Assembly: GCA_038321775.1 (NCBI GenBank)
Contig: JBBQFI010000011.1
Location: 1-64,000 of the forward strand
Length of the DNA: 64,000 nt
Reading direction: 5' to 3'
Source of the DNA: JBBQFI01 sp038321775
GTDB lineage: Bacteria > Verrucomicrobiota > Verrucomicrobiia > Chthoniobacterales > UBA10450
The position numbers were made by a program, and so were the translations under genes. The notes beneath the pieces are model-generated. The model had not been told where the DNA came from. It made no database searches and saw only the letters and a list, made by a program, of their open reading frames with translations. This document shows positions 26,518 to 35,106 of this stretch, in pieces. Position 1 is the stretch's first letter, and each line of letters opens with the position of its first letter.

Positions 26518-26715
26518 ATGCTACCCGAGGAAAAGGATCTTGATTTTGTCCGTCACGCCACAGCCGAACTGGCGATTTCGTTCACCGACTCGCGCGATCA
26601 TAACCTGCATGCGGCCTTCAACGGTTTGATCAAGGCGATCGAAGGAGATCGGCAACGGATCAAAGATCTTGAAGAAGAAGTGAAAATTCTCCGATCACGC
26701 AGCGGCATGAGCTAA
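26518..26715 (+). CDS. small hypothetical protein with C-terminal coiled coil
   Basis: A 65-residue cytoplasmic protein. The N-terminal half (LPEEKDLDFVRHATAELAISF) and central HNLHAAFNGLIKAIEGD are helical; the end (RQRIKDLEEEVKILRSR) is a short coiled coil that suggests dimerisation. It could also start at TTG 26503. I do not recognise a family. It stands alone between the symporter and the truncated cyclase gene, on the same strand. Confidence 0.5.
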   Translation: MLPEEKDLDFVRHATAELAISFTDSRDHNLHAAFNGLIKAIEGDRQRIKDLEEEVKILRSRSGMS

Positions 26716-26803
26716 GGCGGGAATCGGGCGAGTTCGCCTTTGTTATCGACGTTCGAAGGAAAAACGGAATATTCGTTGTCACGTCTTCAGGCCGTGTCAC
26801 GAA

Positions 26804-27270
26804 ATGTCCGCTGAAGTTAAAAAGGAAGTTCGATCGGAGATCGCGCACGTTCTCTTTCTCGACATTGTTGGTTACTCCAAGCTGCTGATTGACGAGCAAC
26901 GAGCACAGATCGACGCGTTAAATCGAATCGTTCGCGCCACGCAGGAATTCCAAACCGCGGAAACTGCCGGTCGATTAATCAAAATCCCAACCGGCGACGG
27001 AATGGCACTGGTTTTTTACAGCAGCCCAGAAGATCCAGTGGAATGCGCGATCGAGATCGGTCGCGCCCTGAAAGAACATCGCGAATTGCAGCTGCGCATG
27101 GGAGTGCACAGCGGTCCGGTGAGCAGCGTGATTGACGTAAACGAGCGGGCCAATGTCGCGGGCACAGGCATCAATATGGCGCAGCGCGTCATGGATTGCG
27201 GCGATGCCGGGCACATTTTGCTTTCGAAACGGGTTGCGGACGATCTCGGCCAATACGCACATGCCGGCGG
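26804..27270 (+). pseudogene. class III adenylate/guanylate cyclase domain, truncated at tRNA-Leu
   Basis: The first about 150 residues are a class III nucleotidyl cyclase domain: FLDIVGYSKL (metal-binding Asp) near residue 19, KIPTGDGMALVF (second metal Asp) near 66, RMGVHSGPV near 105, and VAGTGINMAQRVMDCGDAGHILLSK near 124. Homologues continue with a conserved end (a D-L-G-x-x-x-K-G-x-x-x-P/V turn) and often TPR repeats. Here the frame instead runs into the antisense of a tRNA-Leu gene from 27262 and reaches a chance stop at 27352. The catalytic base residues are present but the C-terminus is lost, so activity is doubtful. Confidence 0.7.
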
Positions 27271-27345
27271 AGGGGCTCGAACCCACACGATCTTGCGATC
27301 ACTGGATTTTGAGTCCAGCGCGTCTGCCAGTTCCGCCACGCCGGC
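27262..27345 (-). tRNA. tRNA-Leu (anticodon CAA)
   Basis: On the minus strand the acceptor arm GCCGGCG pairs with CGCCGGC, followed by discriminator A. The anticodon arm is CTGGA-CTCAAAA-TCCAG (anticodon CAA, codon UUG), and the long variable arm (GATC-GCAA-GATC) is the leucine class II type. The T arm has one U-U mismatch (second pair). CCA is not encoded. The 3' end abuts a truncated cyclase gene, as expected for an integration junction. Confidence 0.9.
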
Positions 27346-27397
27346 GGCGTGAAAGAGCGCGAAAACTACGGAGTTAACGCCAAAGCTCAAACGCTTT

Positions 27398-27997
27398 TCA
27401 ATATTCGAGCGCTTGCAAACTTCGCGGCGGCCCGAAGACTTCGCGCAGAATAATTGCATCGCGCAGGCCGCCTGCAGTGGAAAGCATCATCGCAAATTTT
27501 GAAGCGACCAGCGTTTCGCGTGCTGTTTCAGGAAATTCTGTTGGTAAGAGCATCTCGATTTTCTCTTTTTTCAGAGTCAACGGTATTCCAGCTCGACTTA
27601 CGGCAGGGTCGACCACAGAAGCTGGGCGATTTGGCGGCTCAGGCGTGATCGGGAGAGGCGGCGGCACGGTCGTCAACGGCGGAAGCGGCGAAAAAATCTT
27701 TCGGTTTCCCGGGACTACGACGCGTTTCTCTTTGGGCTTGAAGGAACGCTCTTCTATAGGTGGCGGAGGGTTCGAAGACGTTGGCTGACCGAGCGCTTCG
27801 AGAAAACGGCGAACGCGTTCCTCATCATTTTCCTTCCGCGGTTGCGCAGGCGGCTGCTTTTTCACCGTCGTCTGAGGTTGTTCCGTTTTTCGCTTCGTCT
27901 TTTCTGCTTCCTTCGAAATCCAGCGGAAAAAACTCGCGATAATTACGAGCACGACAAAAGCAATTGTGTCGAAAGGGATCGCCGCGAGACTGCGCAT
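27398..27997 (-). CDS. proline-rich membrane-anchored protein, FloA partner
   Basis: A 199-residue protein with one N-terminal membrane helix (about 10-26, TIAFVVLVIIASFFRW), a basic stretch, then a long proline-rich region (PPLTTVPPPLPITPEPPNRP) and a C-terminal helical part. No family is recognised. Its ATG is three bases after the stop of floA, so it is the second gene of a two-gene operon and may work with the flotillin membrane domain. The function is unknown; this is a context call. Confidence 0.55.
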   Translation of the reverse strand: MRSLAAIPFDTIAFVVLVIIASFFRWISKEAEKTKRKTEQPQTTVKKQPPAQPRKENDEERVRRFLEALGQPTSSNPPPPIEERSFKPKEKRVVVPGNRKIFSPLPPLTTVPPPLPITPEPPNRPASVVDPAVSRAGIPLTLKKEKIEMLLPTEFPETARETLVASKFAMMLSTAGGLRDAIILREVFGPPRSLQALEY

Positions 27998-28000
27998 TCG

Positions 28001-29014
28001 TTAGGCCTCGGTTCGAGGTTTATCGCCGCCGGCAATCGATTCGCGCATAGTGGTATCAGCCTGCACGTTTTTCATGCGCACATAATCCATAATGCCGAGG
28101 TTGCCGGAGCGAAACGCTTCCGCCATCGCCTGCGGAATGAGTGCCTCTGCTTCGACAACTTTTGCGCGCATCTCCTGAGTCCTGGCGCGCATTTCCTGTT
28201 CGACCGCCACGGCCGCAGCGCGGCGCACCTCGGCTTTCGCTTGCGCGATCCGTTTGTCCGCATCGGCCTGTTCGCTTTGCAACTTCGCGCCGATGTTGTC
28301 GCCCACATCGACATCCGCGATATCGATCGAAAGGATTTCAAACGCGGTATTACTGTCGAGTCCCTTGGCCAACACGGCCTTCGAAATGCGGTCGGGATTT
28401 TCCAAGACATCCTTATACGAATCAGCCGAACCAATTGCGCTAACGATACCTTCACCGACGCGCGCGATGATGGTTTCTTCAGTCGCGCCACCAACAAATC
28501 GATCCAGATGCGAACGCACCGTCACCCGCGCCTTCACTTTCGCGCCGATTCCATCCTTGGCCACGCCATCAATGGTTTGCCGGCCCATGGTCGGATTCGG
28601 CACATCGATCACCTTGGGATTGATGCTCGTGCGCACGGCCTCGAGGACTGTTTTGCCAGTGCCTTTAGTCGCCAAATCAATCGCGCAAGCGCGGTTGAAA
28701 TCGAGAGAGATGCCAGCTTTATCCGCGGCGATTAATGCGAGCACGACCTGATCGACACTGCCACCAGCGAGATAATGCGCTTCGAGTGGATCGCTCGGAA
28801 TTTCCAAACCGGCTTTCACTGCTGTAATGCGGTTATCGACAATGTAGCCAACCGGCACCTTCCGCAGTCGCATCCCCACCATTTTCCCCAGGCCGACCGG
28901 CGCGCCCGCGATGTGCGCGCGAATCCAAAGTCCAAAAAAATTGAAGAGAACGATACAAAGCACGAAGGCCGCGACCGCGACCACCGCGATGCCAACGAGA
29001 TAGAGTGATTCCAT
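28001..29014 (-). CDS. floA: flotillin-like protein FloA
   Basis: A 337-residue FloA (YqfA/UPF0365) flotillin-like membrane scaffold. The N-terminus holds one membrane helix (about 5-27), followed by FGLWIRAHIAGAPVGLGKMVGMRLRK, the SPFH-like domain (SLDFNRACAIDLATKGTGKTV, DVPNPTMGRQTIDGVAKDGI) and an Ala/Glu-rich coiled-coil tail with RIAQAKAEVRRAAAVAVEQEMRA-type repeats. These proteins organise ordered membrane patches. The stop codon TAA comes from the dispersed word GCCTAACG (27999-28006 on the plus strand). Confidence 0.92.
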   Translation of the reverse strand: MESLYLVGIAVVAVAAFVLCIVLFNFFGLWIRAHIAGAPVGLGKMVGMRLRKVPVGYIVDNRITAVKAGLEIPSDPLEAHYLAGGSVDQVVLALIAADKAGISLDFNRACAIDLATKGTGKTVLEAVRTSINPKVIDVPNPTMGRQTIDGVAKDGIGAKVKARVTVRSHLDRFVGGATEETIIARVGEGIVSAIGSADSYKDVLENPDRISKAVLAKGLDSNTAFEILSIDIADVDVGDNIGAKLQSEQADADKRIAQAKAEVRRAAAVAVEQEMRARTQEMRAKVVEAEALIPQAMAEAFRSGNLGIMDYVRMKNVQADTTMRESIAGGDKPRTEA

Positions 29015-29145
29015 ACCGACGAAACTAACGGAGCAGCAAACGAGCGGAAAGCGCTATTTGCGAGCCCGCCGGGCAGTTCATTGCCTGAAATTCGTCGCGC
29101 GAAGTGGGTAGCCTCGCGCGCACTTCATGGCAGAGTGATCACCTC

Positions 29146-30105
29146 ATGCCGCAGAAAACATTTACGATCATCATCGCATTCGCGGCGCTTTATTTGATCT
29201 GGGGTTCGACTTATCTCGGAATCTTTTTCGCCATCCAATCGATCCCGCCATTTCTGATGGCGGGAACGCGCTTTTTACTCGCCGGCTTCATCATGTATGC
29301 GGTTGCGCTTTGGCGAAGCGAGCCGAATCCGGAGGCCGCGACTTGGAAAACTGCGCTCATCGTTGGCGGCTGTCTACTCGTGTGCGGAAACGGCGGTGTA
29401 ACCATCGCGGAAAAATGGGTCCCGACAGGTTTGGCCGCTTTACTGGTCGCTACCGTGCCGATTTATATCGCGTTGCTTGGTTGGCTCACGGGAGCGGCTC
29501 CACGCCCGACGGCGTTGGTTGGGCTCGGCTTAATCGGTGGATTTATCGGCGTTGGTGTGTTGGTCGGTCCGGCGTTCGCCGCCCCATCAAATGGTGCGCA
29601 CAATTATTTCGCCGTCGGCGTTTCAATCCTGCTTGTGTCTTCATTTCTCTGGTCGGTCGGCTCGCTTTACTCGCGCCGCGCGAAGAATGCGCCGTCAGTC
29701 TTCATCGGAGCCGGTCAGCAAATGATTTGTGGTGGTGCGCTTCTTCTTTTTCTTGGATTCGTCACCGGCGAACAGCACGGGTTTTCTCTGCATCGAGTCA
29801 CGTGGCTTTCGCTCGGCGCGTTCATCTATCTTGTTTTGATTGGAGCGCTCGTTGGTTACACGGCTTATTTTTACCTGCTCCGCCATTGTGATCCGGCTAA
29901 AGTTGCGACCTACGCTTACATAAATCCGATTGTCGCCATTTTGCTCGGGAGTGCTTTTGCCGGAGAAATTTTAACAATGCGAACTTTGCTCGGCGCAGGA
30001 TTGATTATCGGCTCGGTCGCGATTGTAATCATGGCGCAGCAAATGAAAATGAAAGGCAGCCAAGCCATGCCGGCTGTTATTGCGCCGGCTGATTGCCCAC
30101 GATGA
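29146..30105 (+). CDS. EamA/DMT-family transporter (YedA-like)
   Basis: A 319-residue inner-membrane transporter of the drug/metabolite superfamily with ten membrane helices, arranged as two EamA repeats (about 1-145 and 150-295). The motif LYLIWGSTYLGIFFAI near residue 14 and the C-terminal LLRHCDPAKVATYAYINPIVAILLG are typical of the YedA/RhaT-like exporters. The substrate is unknown. The ATG at 29146 fits the family start; a GTG at 29104 is in frame. Its stop overlaps the next start (ATGA). Confidence 0.85.
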   Translation: MPQKTFTIIIAFAALYLIWGSTYLGIFFAIQSIPPFLMAGTRFLLAGFIMYAVALWRSEPNPEAATWKTALIVGGCLLVCGNGGVTIAEKWVPTGLAALLVATVPIYIALLGWLTGAAPRPTALVGLGLIGGFIGVGVLVGPAFAAPSNGAHNYFAVGVSILLVSSFLWSVGSLYSRRAKNAPSVFIGAGQQMICGGALLLFLGFVTGEQHGFSLHRVTWLSLGAFIYLVLIGALVGYTAYFYLLRHCDPAKVATYAYINPIVAILLGSAFAGEILTMRTLLGAGLIIGSVAIVIMAQQMKMKGSQAMPAVIAPADCPR

Positions 30106-31277
30106 ACTCTTTATCCGACGGAAAAAAAGATCGGCGGGAAACGGTCGAAGTTGTCACCCGCAATTGGCGAGCAGAAGTTGAAACCGCGCAGACCTATCGC
30201 GATCTGGCCGCACGCGAGCAGAACGAAAAGCGACGGGACATTCTCATCCGCATGGCGGAGGCGGAAGAACGCCACGCGCAACGCTGGGAAAAGAAATTGC
30301 ACGACCTCGGTGCGGAACCGCCCATTCTTAAAAATACTCTGGCGCGCCAGCTGAACCGTTGGTGGAATAATGTCGCCGGAGCGGACATTGCCATTCGCCG
30401 CATGGAAGCGGCGGAAGAAAAGCACGAAGCGGAATTTCGCGATCAGCGTGATCGCGCGCTCGCCGGGGAAGACGACGTACAGGATTTTTTGCGCACGAGT
30501 GCAATCGAAGAAAAAGCGCACGCTCGCGTTCTAAACACGATGGCCCCGGCTGTGGGACCAAGGAGTGCGCTCGACACAATTTTGAAACGCGAGCGCTGGC
30601 ATGGTCGCGGTGGCGGTTGGGTCGCGGACGCAATTTACGGCGCGAACGACGGGCTCGGCGCTGTCTTTGGAATTGTTTCCGGTGTCGCGGGCGCAACCGA
30701 CAATCAGCAACATTTCGTTCTCATCTCGGGTCTCGCTGGCATGCTCGCTTCCACTTTATCGATGGGCGCCGGCGCTTATCTCGCGGCAAAAAGTGAGGCG
30801 GAAGTTTACGAAGCAGAAATCTCACGCGAGAAGGCGGAGGTCGAAGAAAATCCCGAGGAAGAAATTGAAGAGATGTCGCTCTTCTATCAACTGCAAGGGT
30901 TCAGCGCTGAGGAATCACAGCGCATGGCGGAGCGATTGGCAGAACAGCCGGAGCAACTGGTCCAGGCGATGGCGCAAAGTGAACTCGGATTGTCGGAACA
31001 TCACTTCCCTAATCCGTGGACTTCTGCAATCTCAGCCGGCATTTCGACTGCGGTGGGCGCTTTCATTCCGATCATTCCATTTTTTTTCATGAGCGGCTTC
31101 GCGGCTGTGGTCGCCGCGTTTGTAATTAGCCTGGTTGCTCATTTCGCTGTCGGCGCGATCAAATCGCTCATCACGATGCGCTCCTGGTGGGCTTCCGGTT
31201 TGGAAATGACCTGGATAGGAGTGATCGTGGCGGCGGTCACTTACGGATTAGGGCTCGCTTTCGGCGCTGCGATTTAA
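30102..31277 (+). CDS. membrane-bound ferritin MbfA-like (erythrin-VIT1 fusion)
   Basis: A 391-residue fusion. Residues about 15-155 form a rubrerythrin/ferritin-like four-helix domain with diiron-type glutamates: EVETAQTYRDLA, EAEERHAQRW, EAAEEKHEAEF, IEEKAHARVL. Residues about 165-390 are a VIT1/CCC1 iron and manganese transporter domain (GWVADAIYGANDGLGAVFGIVSG, SMGAGAYLAAKSEAEVYEAE) with five membrane helices. MbfA exports iron and protects from peroxide in rhizobia; the same role is likely here. Coupled by ATGA overlap to the DMT transporter upstream. Confidence 0.88.
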   Translation: MNSLSDGKKDRRETVEVVTRNWRAEVETAQTYRDLAAREQNEKRRDILIRMAEAEERHAQRWEKKLHDLGAEPPILKNTLARQLNRWWNNVAGADIAIRRMEAAEEKHEAEFRDQRDRALAGEDDVQDFLRTSAIEEKAHARVLNTMAPAVGPRSALDTILKRERWHGRGGGWVADAIYGANDGLGAVFGIVSGVAGATDNQQHFVLISGLAGMLASTLSMGAGAYLAAKSEAEVYEAEISREKAEVEENPEEEIEEMSLFYQLQGFSAEESQRMAERLAEQPEQLVQAMAQSELGLSEHHFPNPWTSAISAGISTAVGAFIPIIPFFFMSGFAAVVAAFVISLVAHFAVGAIKSLITMRSWWASGLEMTWIGVIVAAVTYGLGLAFGAAI

Positions 31278-31298
31278 AAGCGCAAACAATTCCTGCGA

Positions 31299-32666
31299 AT
31301 GACAACGAGCGGGAATTCAGAAATACCGGGACAGCGACCAGGACTCGTTAGGCAACTTGGCCTCTTCGGCACGACCATGGCCGTGATGGGCGGTATCGTC
31401 GGCGCCGGGATCTTTATCAATCCATATCTGGTCGCTCAACGCGTGCATACATCGGCGCTTATTCTCGGTGTATGGATTGCCGGAGGGCTCATCGCCTTGC
31501 TCGGTGGATTCATTTACGCCGAGCTAGCCACGCGGCTGCCGGTTGTCGGCGGTCAATATGCCTATCTGCGCGAAGCATTACATCCCGCGGTGGCTTTCCT
31601 CTATGGGTGGGTCTTGCTGCTCGTAATCCAAACCGGTGGCATGGCTGCGGTCGCGATCACTTTCGCTCGCTACTTCCTCGAGGTAACACATTGGCAGCTT
31701 AACGACGGGATTATCGCGGCGGCAGCGTTAGCATCACTGACTGCGATCAATTGCTGCGGCGCGCACGCGGGCAGCCGCGTGCAATTAACGATGACACTCA
31801 CCGCGATCGCGGCGATCGGCCTGTTGGAAGTTTGCAGTTTCTTCACCGCGTCGGCGCAGACTCCGTGGCGTCCCGTGCTGGATCAACCATTGTCACTTTA
31901 TCTCGTTGTCGCATTCGGTTCTGCCATGACACCAGTGCTCTTTGCATATGGAGGTTGGCAAACATCGAGCTTCCTCGCCGGCGAAGTTCGCGATGCGACA
32001 AAGATTCTGCCTCGTGCCCTGGTTATGGGAGTGCTTGGAGTCATCGCCATCTACGTTTCGGTCAACTTCGTTTATCTCCGTACGCTCGGACCGGCTGGTT
32101 TGGCCGCGACAACGACACCCGCGTCTTCGGTAATGTTCGCCGCGCTGGGCCGGCGCGGTGCACAGATTATTGCCGTCGGCATTTCGCTCTCGGCCTTCGG
32201 CTTTCTCGGACAATCAATCCTGACTGCGCCTCGTGTTTATTTCGCGATGGCGCAGGACCGCGTTTTTTTTCAAAGCGTCGCGCGAATCCATCCGCGAACG
32301 CACGCTCCGATTATTGCGATCGGGCTTCAGGGCGTCTGGGCCATCGTGATCGCTCTTACGGGAACGTATGCGCAAGTGGTGAATTACGTCGTCGCGATGG
32401 ATTGCATCTTTTTCGGACTAACGGCGATTTGCTTGTTTGCGTTGCGAGCGCGAGCTGCGGCGAATGCCAGCGCAGGCACGATTGCCTATCGCGTTCCCGG
32501 ACATCCCTGGACGACATTGCTCTTTATCACCGCTGAATGGATGGTGGTCGCGAGCACTTTTGTGCACGACCCAAAGCGATCCTTCATTGGTCTTGGAATC
32601 GCCGCGGCGGGTTTGCCGGCCTACTTTTTGTGGCGCGCCCGCAGCAGACGGCAAAATCAAAGATGA
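31299..32666 (+). CDS. APC-family amino acid permease
   Basis: A 455-residue permease with about 12 membrane helices. The start of helix 1 (GLFGTTMAVMGGIVGAGIFINPYLVA near residue 24) carries the G-x-G-I-F motif that binds the amino-acid backbone, and GGFIYAELATRLPVVGGQYAYLREA follows as in LAT/serine-threonine type carriers. It likely imports or exchanges amino acids; specificity is unknown. The stop overlaps the aminotransferase start (ATGA), which suggests a shared amino-acid substrate. A dispersed word at 31346 encodes GLVRQL just before helix 1. Confidence 0.85.
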   Translation: MTTSGNSEIPGQRPGLVRQLGLFGTTMAVMGGIVGAGIFINPYLVAQRVHTSALILGVWIAGGLIALLGGFIYAELATRLPVVGGQYAYLREALHPAVAFLYGWVLLLVIQTGGMAAVAITFARYFLEVTHWQLNDGIIAAAALASLTAINCCGAHAGSRVQLTMTLTAIAAIGLLEVCSFFTASAQTPWRPVLDQPLSLYLVVAFGSAMTPVLFAYGGWQTSSFLAGEVRDATKILPRALVMGVLGVIAIYVSVNFVYLRTLGPAGLAATTTPASSVMFAALGRRGAQIIAVGISLSAFGFLGQSILTAPRVYFAMAQDRVFFQSVARIHPRTHAPIIAIGLQGVWAIVIALTGTYAQVVNYVVAMDCIFFGLTAICLFALRARAAANASAGTIAYRVPGHPWTTLLFITAEWMVVASTFVHDPKRSFIGLGIAAAGLPAYFLWRARSRRQNQR

Positions 32667-33775
32667 GTTCTCAGCGAACAAAACAATCGGAATACATGGT
32701 GTGGGCGAAGACGTGTTCGCAGGCGCGCTTCAATCTGGCGACGAGCGGCCTAACGAATGTCCCGCTCGCTGAATTCCCGTTGCGCATTGAAGACCTCGAA
32801 ATCACATCGTCGGAGGGATACGGCTTCAAGCCATTGCAAGAGAGGCTGGCACAGCATTCGGCGGTGCCGGAAGAATGCGTTGTCGCGATCACTGGCACTT
32901 CGATGGCGAATCATCTGGCGATGGCCGCTCTGCTCGATCCCGGTGACGAAGTAGTGCTTGAGCAACCGACTTATGGTTTGCTTCTCGATGCCGCAAAATA
33001 TCTCGGTGCGCACGTAAAACGCATCGCGAGAAAATTCGATACCGATTTCGCAATCGATCCTGCGGACATCGCGAAGACCGTCACAGCCAAGACACGTCTG
33101 ATTATCCTTACCAACTTGCACAATCCGAGCGGCGCATTGCTTGCACAGGAAACACTCAGAGAAATCGGCGAAATAACGCAACGCGCCGGCGCACACGTAC
33201 TCGTGGACGAAGTCTATCGCGAAATGCTGTTCGATCGCGCCGTGCAATCTTCCTTTCACATCGGTGAGACCCTCGCGTCGTACGAAAATAATCCTTTCAT
33301 CGTCACCAGCAGCCTTACGAAAGTTTATGGTCTTAGTGGATTGCGTTGCGGTTGGATTCTGGCGTCACCTGCATTGGCCCAACGAATGTGGCGATTGAAC
33401 GATCTATTCGCCGCGAGCGCAGCGCACACTGCCGAACGAATGTCCGTCCTGGCATTCGATCACCTCGACACATTTCGGACGCGAGCTCAAAATTTACTGG
33501 AGAGAAACCGCGCGCTGCTCGATGCCTTTCTCGATTCGCAAAACCATTTGGAATGCTTCCGGCCACCGGCGGGCACAGTCGTTTTTCCCCGATTGATTCG
33601 CAGCGACTCCGAAGCGTTCTTCAAACTTCTGCTAGACAAATACGAGACGACTGTGGTGCCTGGGAAATTTTTCGAAATGCCGCAACACTTTCGCATCGGC
33701 ATCGGCGGCGAAACCGAAAATCTCCGCGGTGGTTTGGAACGTCTGAGTGCGGCTCTCACCGAATTCGCGGGCTAA
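32663..33775 (+). CDS. class I/II PLP aminotransferase
   Basis: A 370-residue fold-type I aminotransferase. Visible marks: GTSMANHLAMAALLDPGDEVVLEQPTYG near residue 75 (cofactor-phosphate loop and aromatic stacking position), LTNLHNPSG near 150 (Asn binding PLP), VDEVYREM near 182, SSLTKVYGLSGLRCGWI near 215 (PLP-lysine) and the C-terminal FRIGIGG arginine for the carboxylate. Substrate is unknown. It is translationally coupled to an amino-acid permease. The ATG at 32663 gives the normal family N-terminus; an upstream extension would overlap the permease. Confidence 0.82.
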   Translation: MSSQRTKQSEYMVWAKTCSQARFNLATSGLTNVPLAEFPLRIEDLEITSSEGYGFKPLQERLAQHSAVPEECVVAITGTSMANHLAMAALLDPGDEVVLEQPTYGLLLDAAKYLGAHVKRIARKFDTDFAIDPADIAKTVTAKTRLIILTNLHNPSGALLAQETLREIGEITQRAGAHVLVDEVYREMLFDRAVQSSFHIGETLASYENNPFIVTSSLTKVYGLSGLRCGWILASPALAQRMWRLNDLFAASAAHTAERMSVLAFDHLDTFRTRAQNLLERNRALLDAFLDSQNHLECFRPPAGTVVFPRLIRSDSEAFFKLLLDKYETTVVPGKFFEMPQHFRIGIGGETENLRGGLERLSAALTEFAG

Positions 33776-33807
33776 TGTCGACGCTAGAGTGTGCCGCGTA
33801 AGTGTCG

Positions 33808-34992
33808 TTAGGGGAAAAGCCCCTGGGGCGAGACATCGAGGTGACAGGACGCGACAATCTCTGGATGTCTTCGACACGCCTCAAGAAAAACCAAATCGTG
33901 AGAACAGGCGGCGAAGAGGCCAGGTTGATAGGCGGACCAAGCTTGCGAAAGAAGATCGGTCGCTTCCCCGTAATGGTCCTGCCGAATTTTCACAGCAGCA
34001 GCACTCATCAGCCAAGCCACCGATAACGGTCCGCTCATGCGCTTCTTCTCAACCTCATCAGCAACAGCCGCGACATCGCCCGCTTCGAGCCTCGCCATCT
34101 GCATTTTGAAACGACAGACCGCGGCATCCTGCTCGTTATGCGCGCGCAACGCTGCTTGTTCGTAATGCGCAACCGCTTCGGTGGGCTTGTGATTCAGCCG
34201 CGCGACCTCGCCCCAATGATAATAATAATCGGACCGGAACGCGTCCGCCTTAACGGCCGCTTCACAAAAACGCTCCGCCGCCGTGAAGTCTCTGCGATTA
34301 GTGGCGATTAATGCGCGATAGAAATTGGCTGAATCCACGTTTTCGCCAAACGTAATCGAGCGCTCGAAAAGTTGATCCGCACTCGCATAACTGCCGTGGT
34401 CGAAGCAAAGTTTTCCGACGCGAAAGAGAATCCCGCGGTAGGCCAGATTCTTTTTCTTGGCCGCAATTAATTTTTCAGCCGCTTCGCGCCAATGACCGCC
34501 TTTTTCATCCGTTAACGCCTTTTCGACCAACTCGTCCGAAGTAAGACCGGGGAACTTATCCAAACCAGCGGCGCGGGCTGAGGTCTTGTTTTGAGCGCCA
34601 AATGCAGATTTCCAACTATCGAACTTCTTTCCAAAGTAAAAGAGGAGAGCCAGTAGCAGGACCGCGCCAATAATCAATGCTGCTTGTCCAATCTCGTTTA
34701 CCCGCGAAGCCCTATCCTTCGTCGGGTCGACGACTGACCGAAGATTGCTCGGTCCGTCATCAGTCGGCGCCGGCGCAGACGGTAACTCGTTAGGCGCAAG
34801 AATGCGCGGATCAACCCATCCAGGGGAACGAGAAGCCTTCCCGGCGTGGTTCTCGGGATCTCCTTCCCGGTCTGCTCCCTTCGCGCTTCGACCAGCAAGC
34901 AAGCGACGCAGCCCCGGCGTAAGTTGGACTCGGCGCGATTTTCGTTTCGGCGGATCGCCCGAGGAGCCGGATTTAATTTCCTCGTCAGACAT
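33808..34992 (-). CDS. membrane-anchored TPR-type protein
   Basis: A 394-residue protein: a long disordered, charged N-terminal region (about 1-100), one membrane helix (about 105-125, AALIIGAVLLLALLFYFG), then helical TPR-like repeats (about 150-370; for example GHWREAAEKLIAAKKKN, NFYRALIATNRRDFTAAERFCEAAV, YYHWGEVARLNHKPTEAVAHYEQAAL). It is likely a bitopic protein with a periplasmic TPR platform for protein assembly; no enzymatic motif is visible. The gene converges on the aminotransferase gene. A dispersed word at 34788 lies in the disordered region (PNEL). Confidence 0.65.
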   Translation of the reverse strand: MSDEEIKSGSSGDPPKRKSRRVQLTPGLRRLLAGRSAKGADREGDPENHAGKASRSPGWVDPRILAPNELPSAPAPTDDGPSNLRSVVDPTKDRASRVNEIGQAALIIGAVLLLALLFYFGKKFDSWKSAFGAQNKTSARAAGLDKFPGLTSDELVEKALTDEKGGHWREAAEKLIAAKKKNLAYRGILFRVGKLCFDHGSYASADQLFERSITFGENVDSANFYRALIATNRRDFTAAERFCEAAVKADAFRSDYYYHWGEVARLNHKPTEAVAHYEQAALRAHNEQDAAVCRFKMQMARLEAGDVAAVADEVEKKRMSGPLSVAWLMSAAAVKIRQDHYGEATDLLSQAWSAYQPGLFAACSHDLVFLEACRRHPEIVASCHLDVSPQGLFP

Positions 34993-35106
34993 ATTTCAAA
35001 TCTGCCGGCTGGCTCAACAGCATATCAACGGCCCAATCACTTCGCTAGCGCAACGTGCCAATGAGCACGCCAAGGTCTGAGGCCGGACTTGCGGATGTCC
35101 CCGAAA

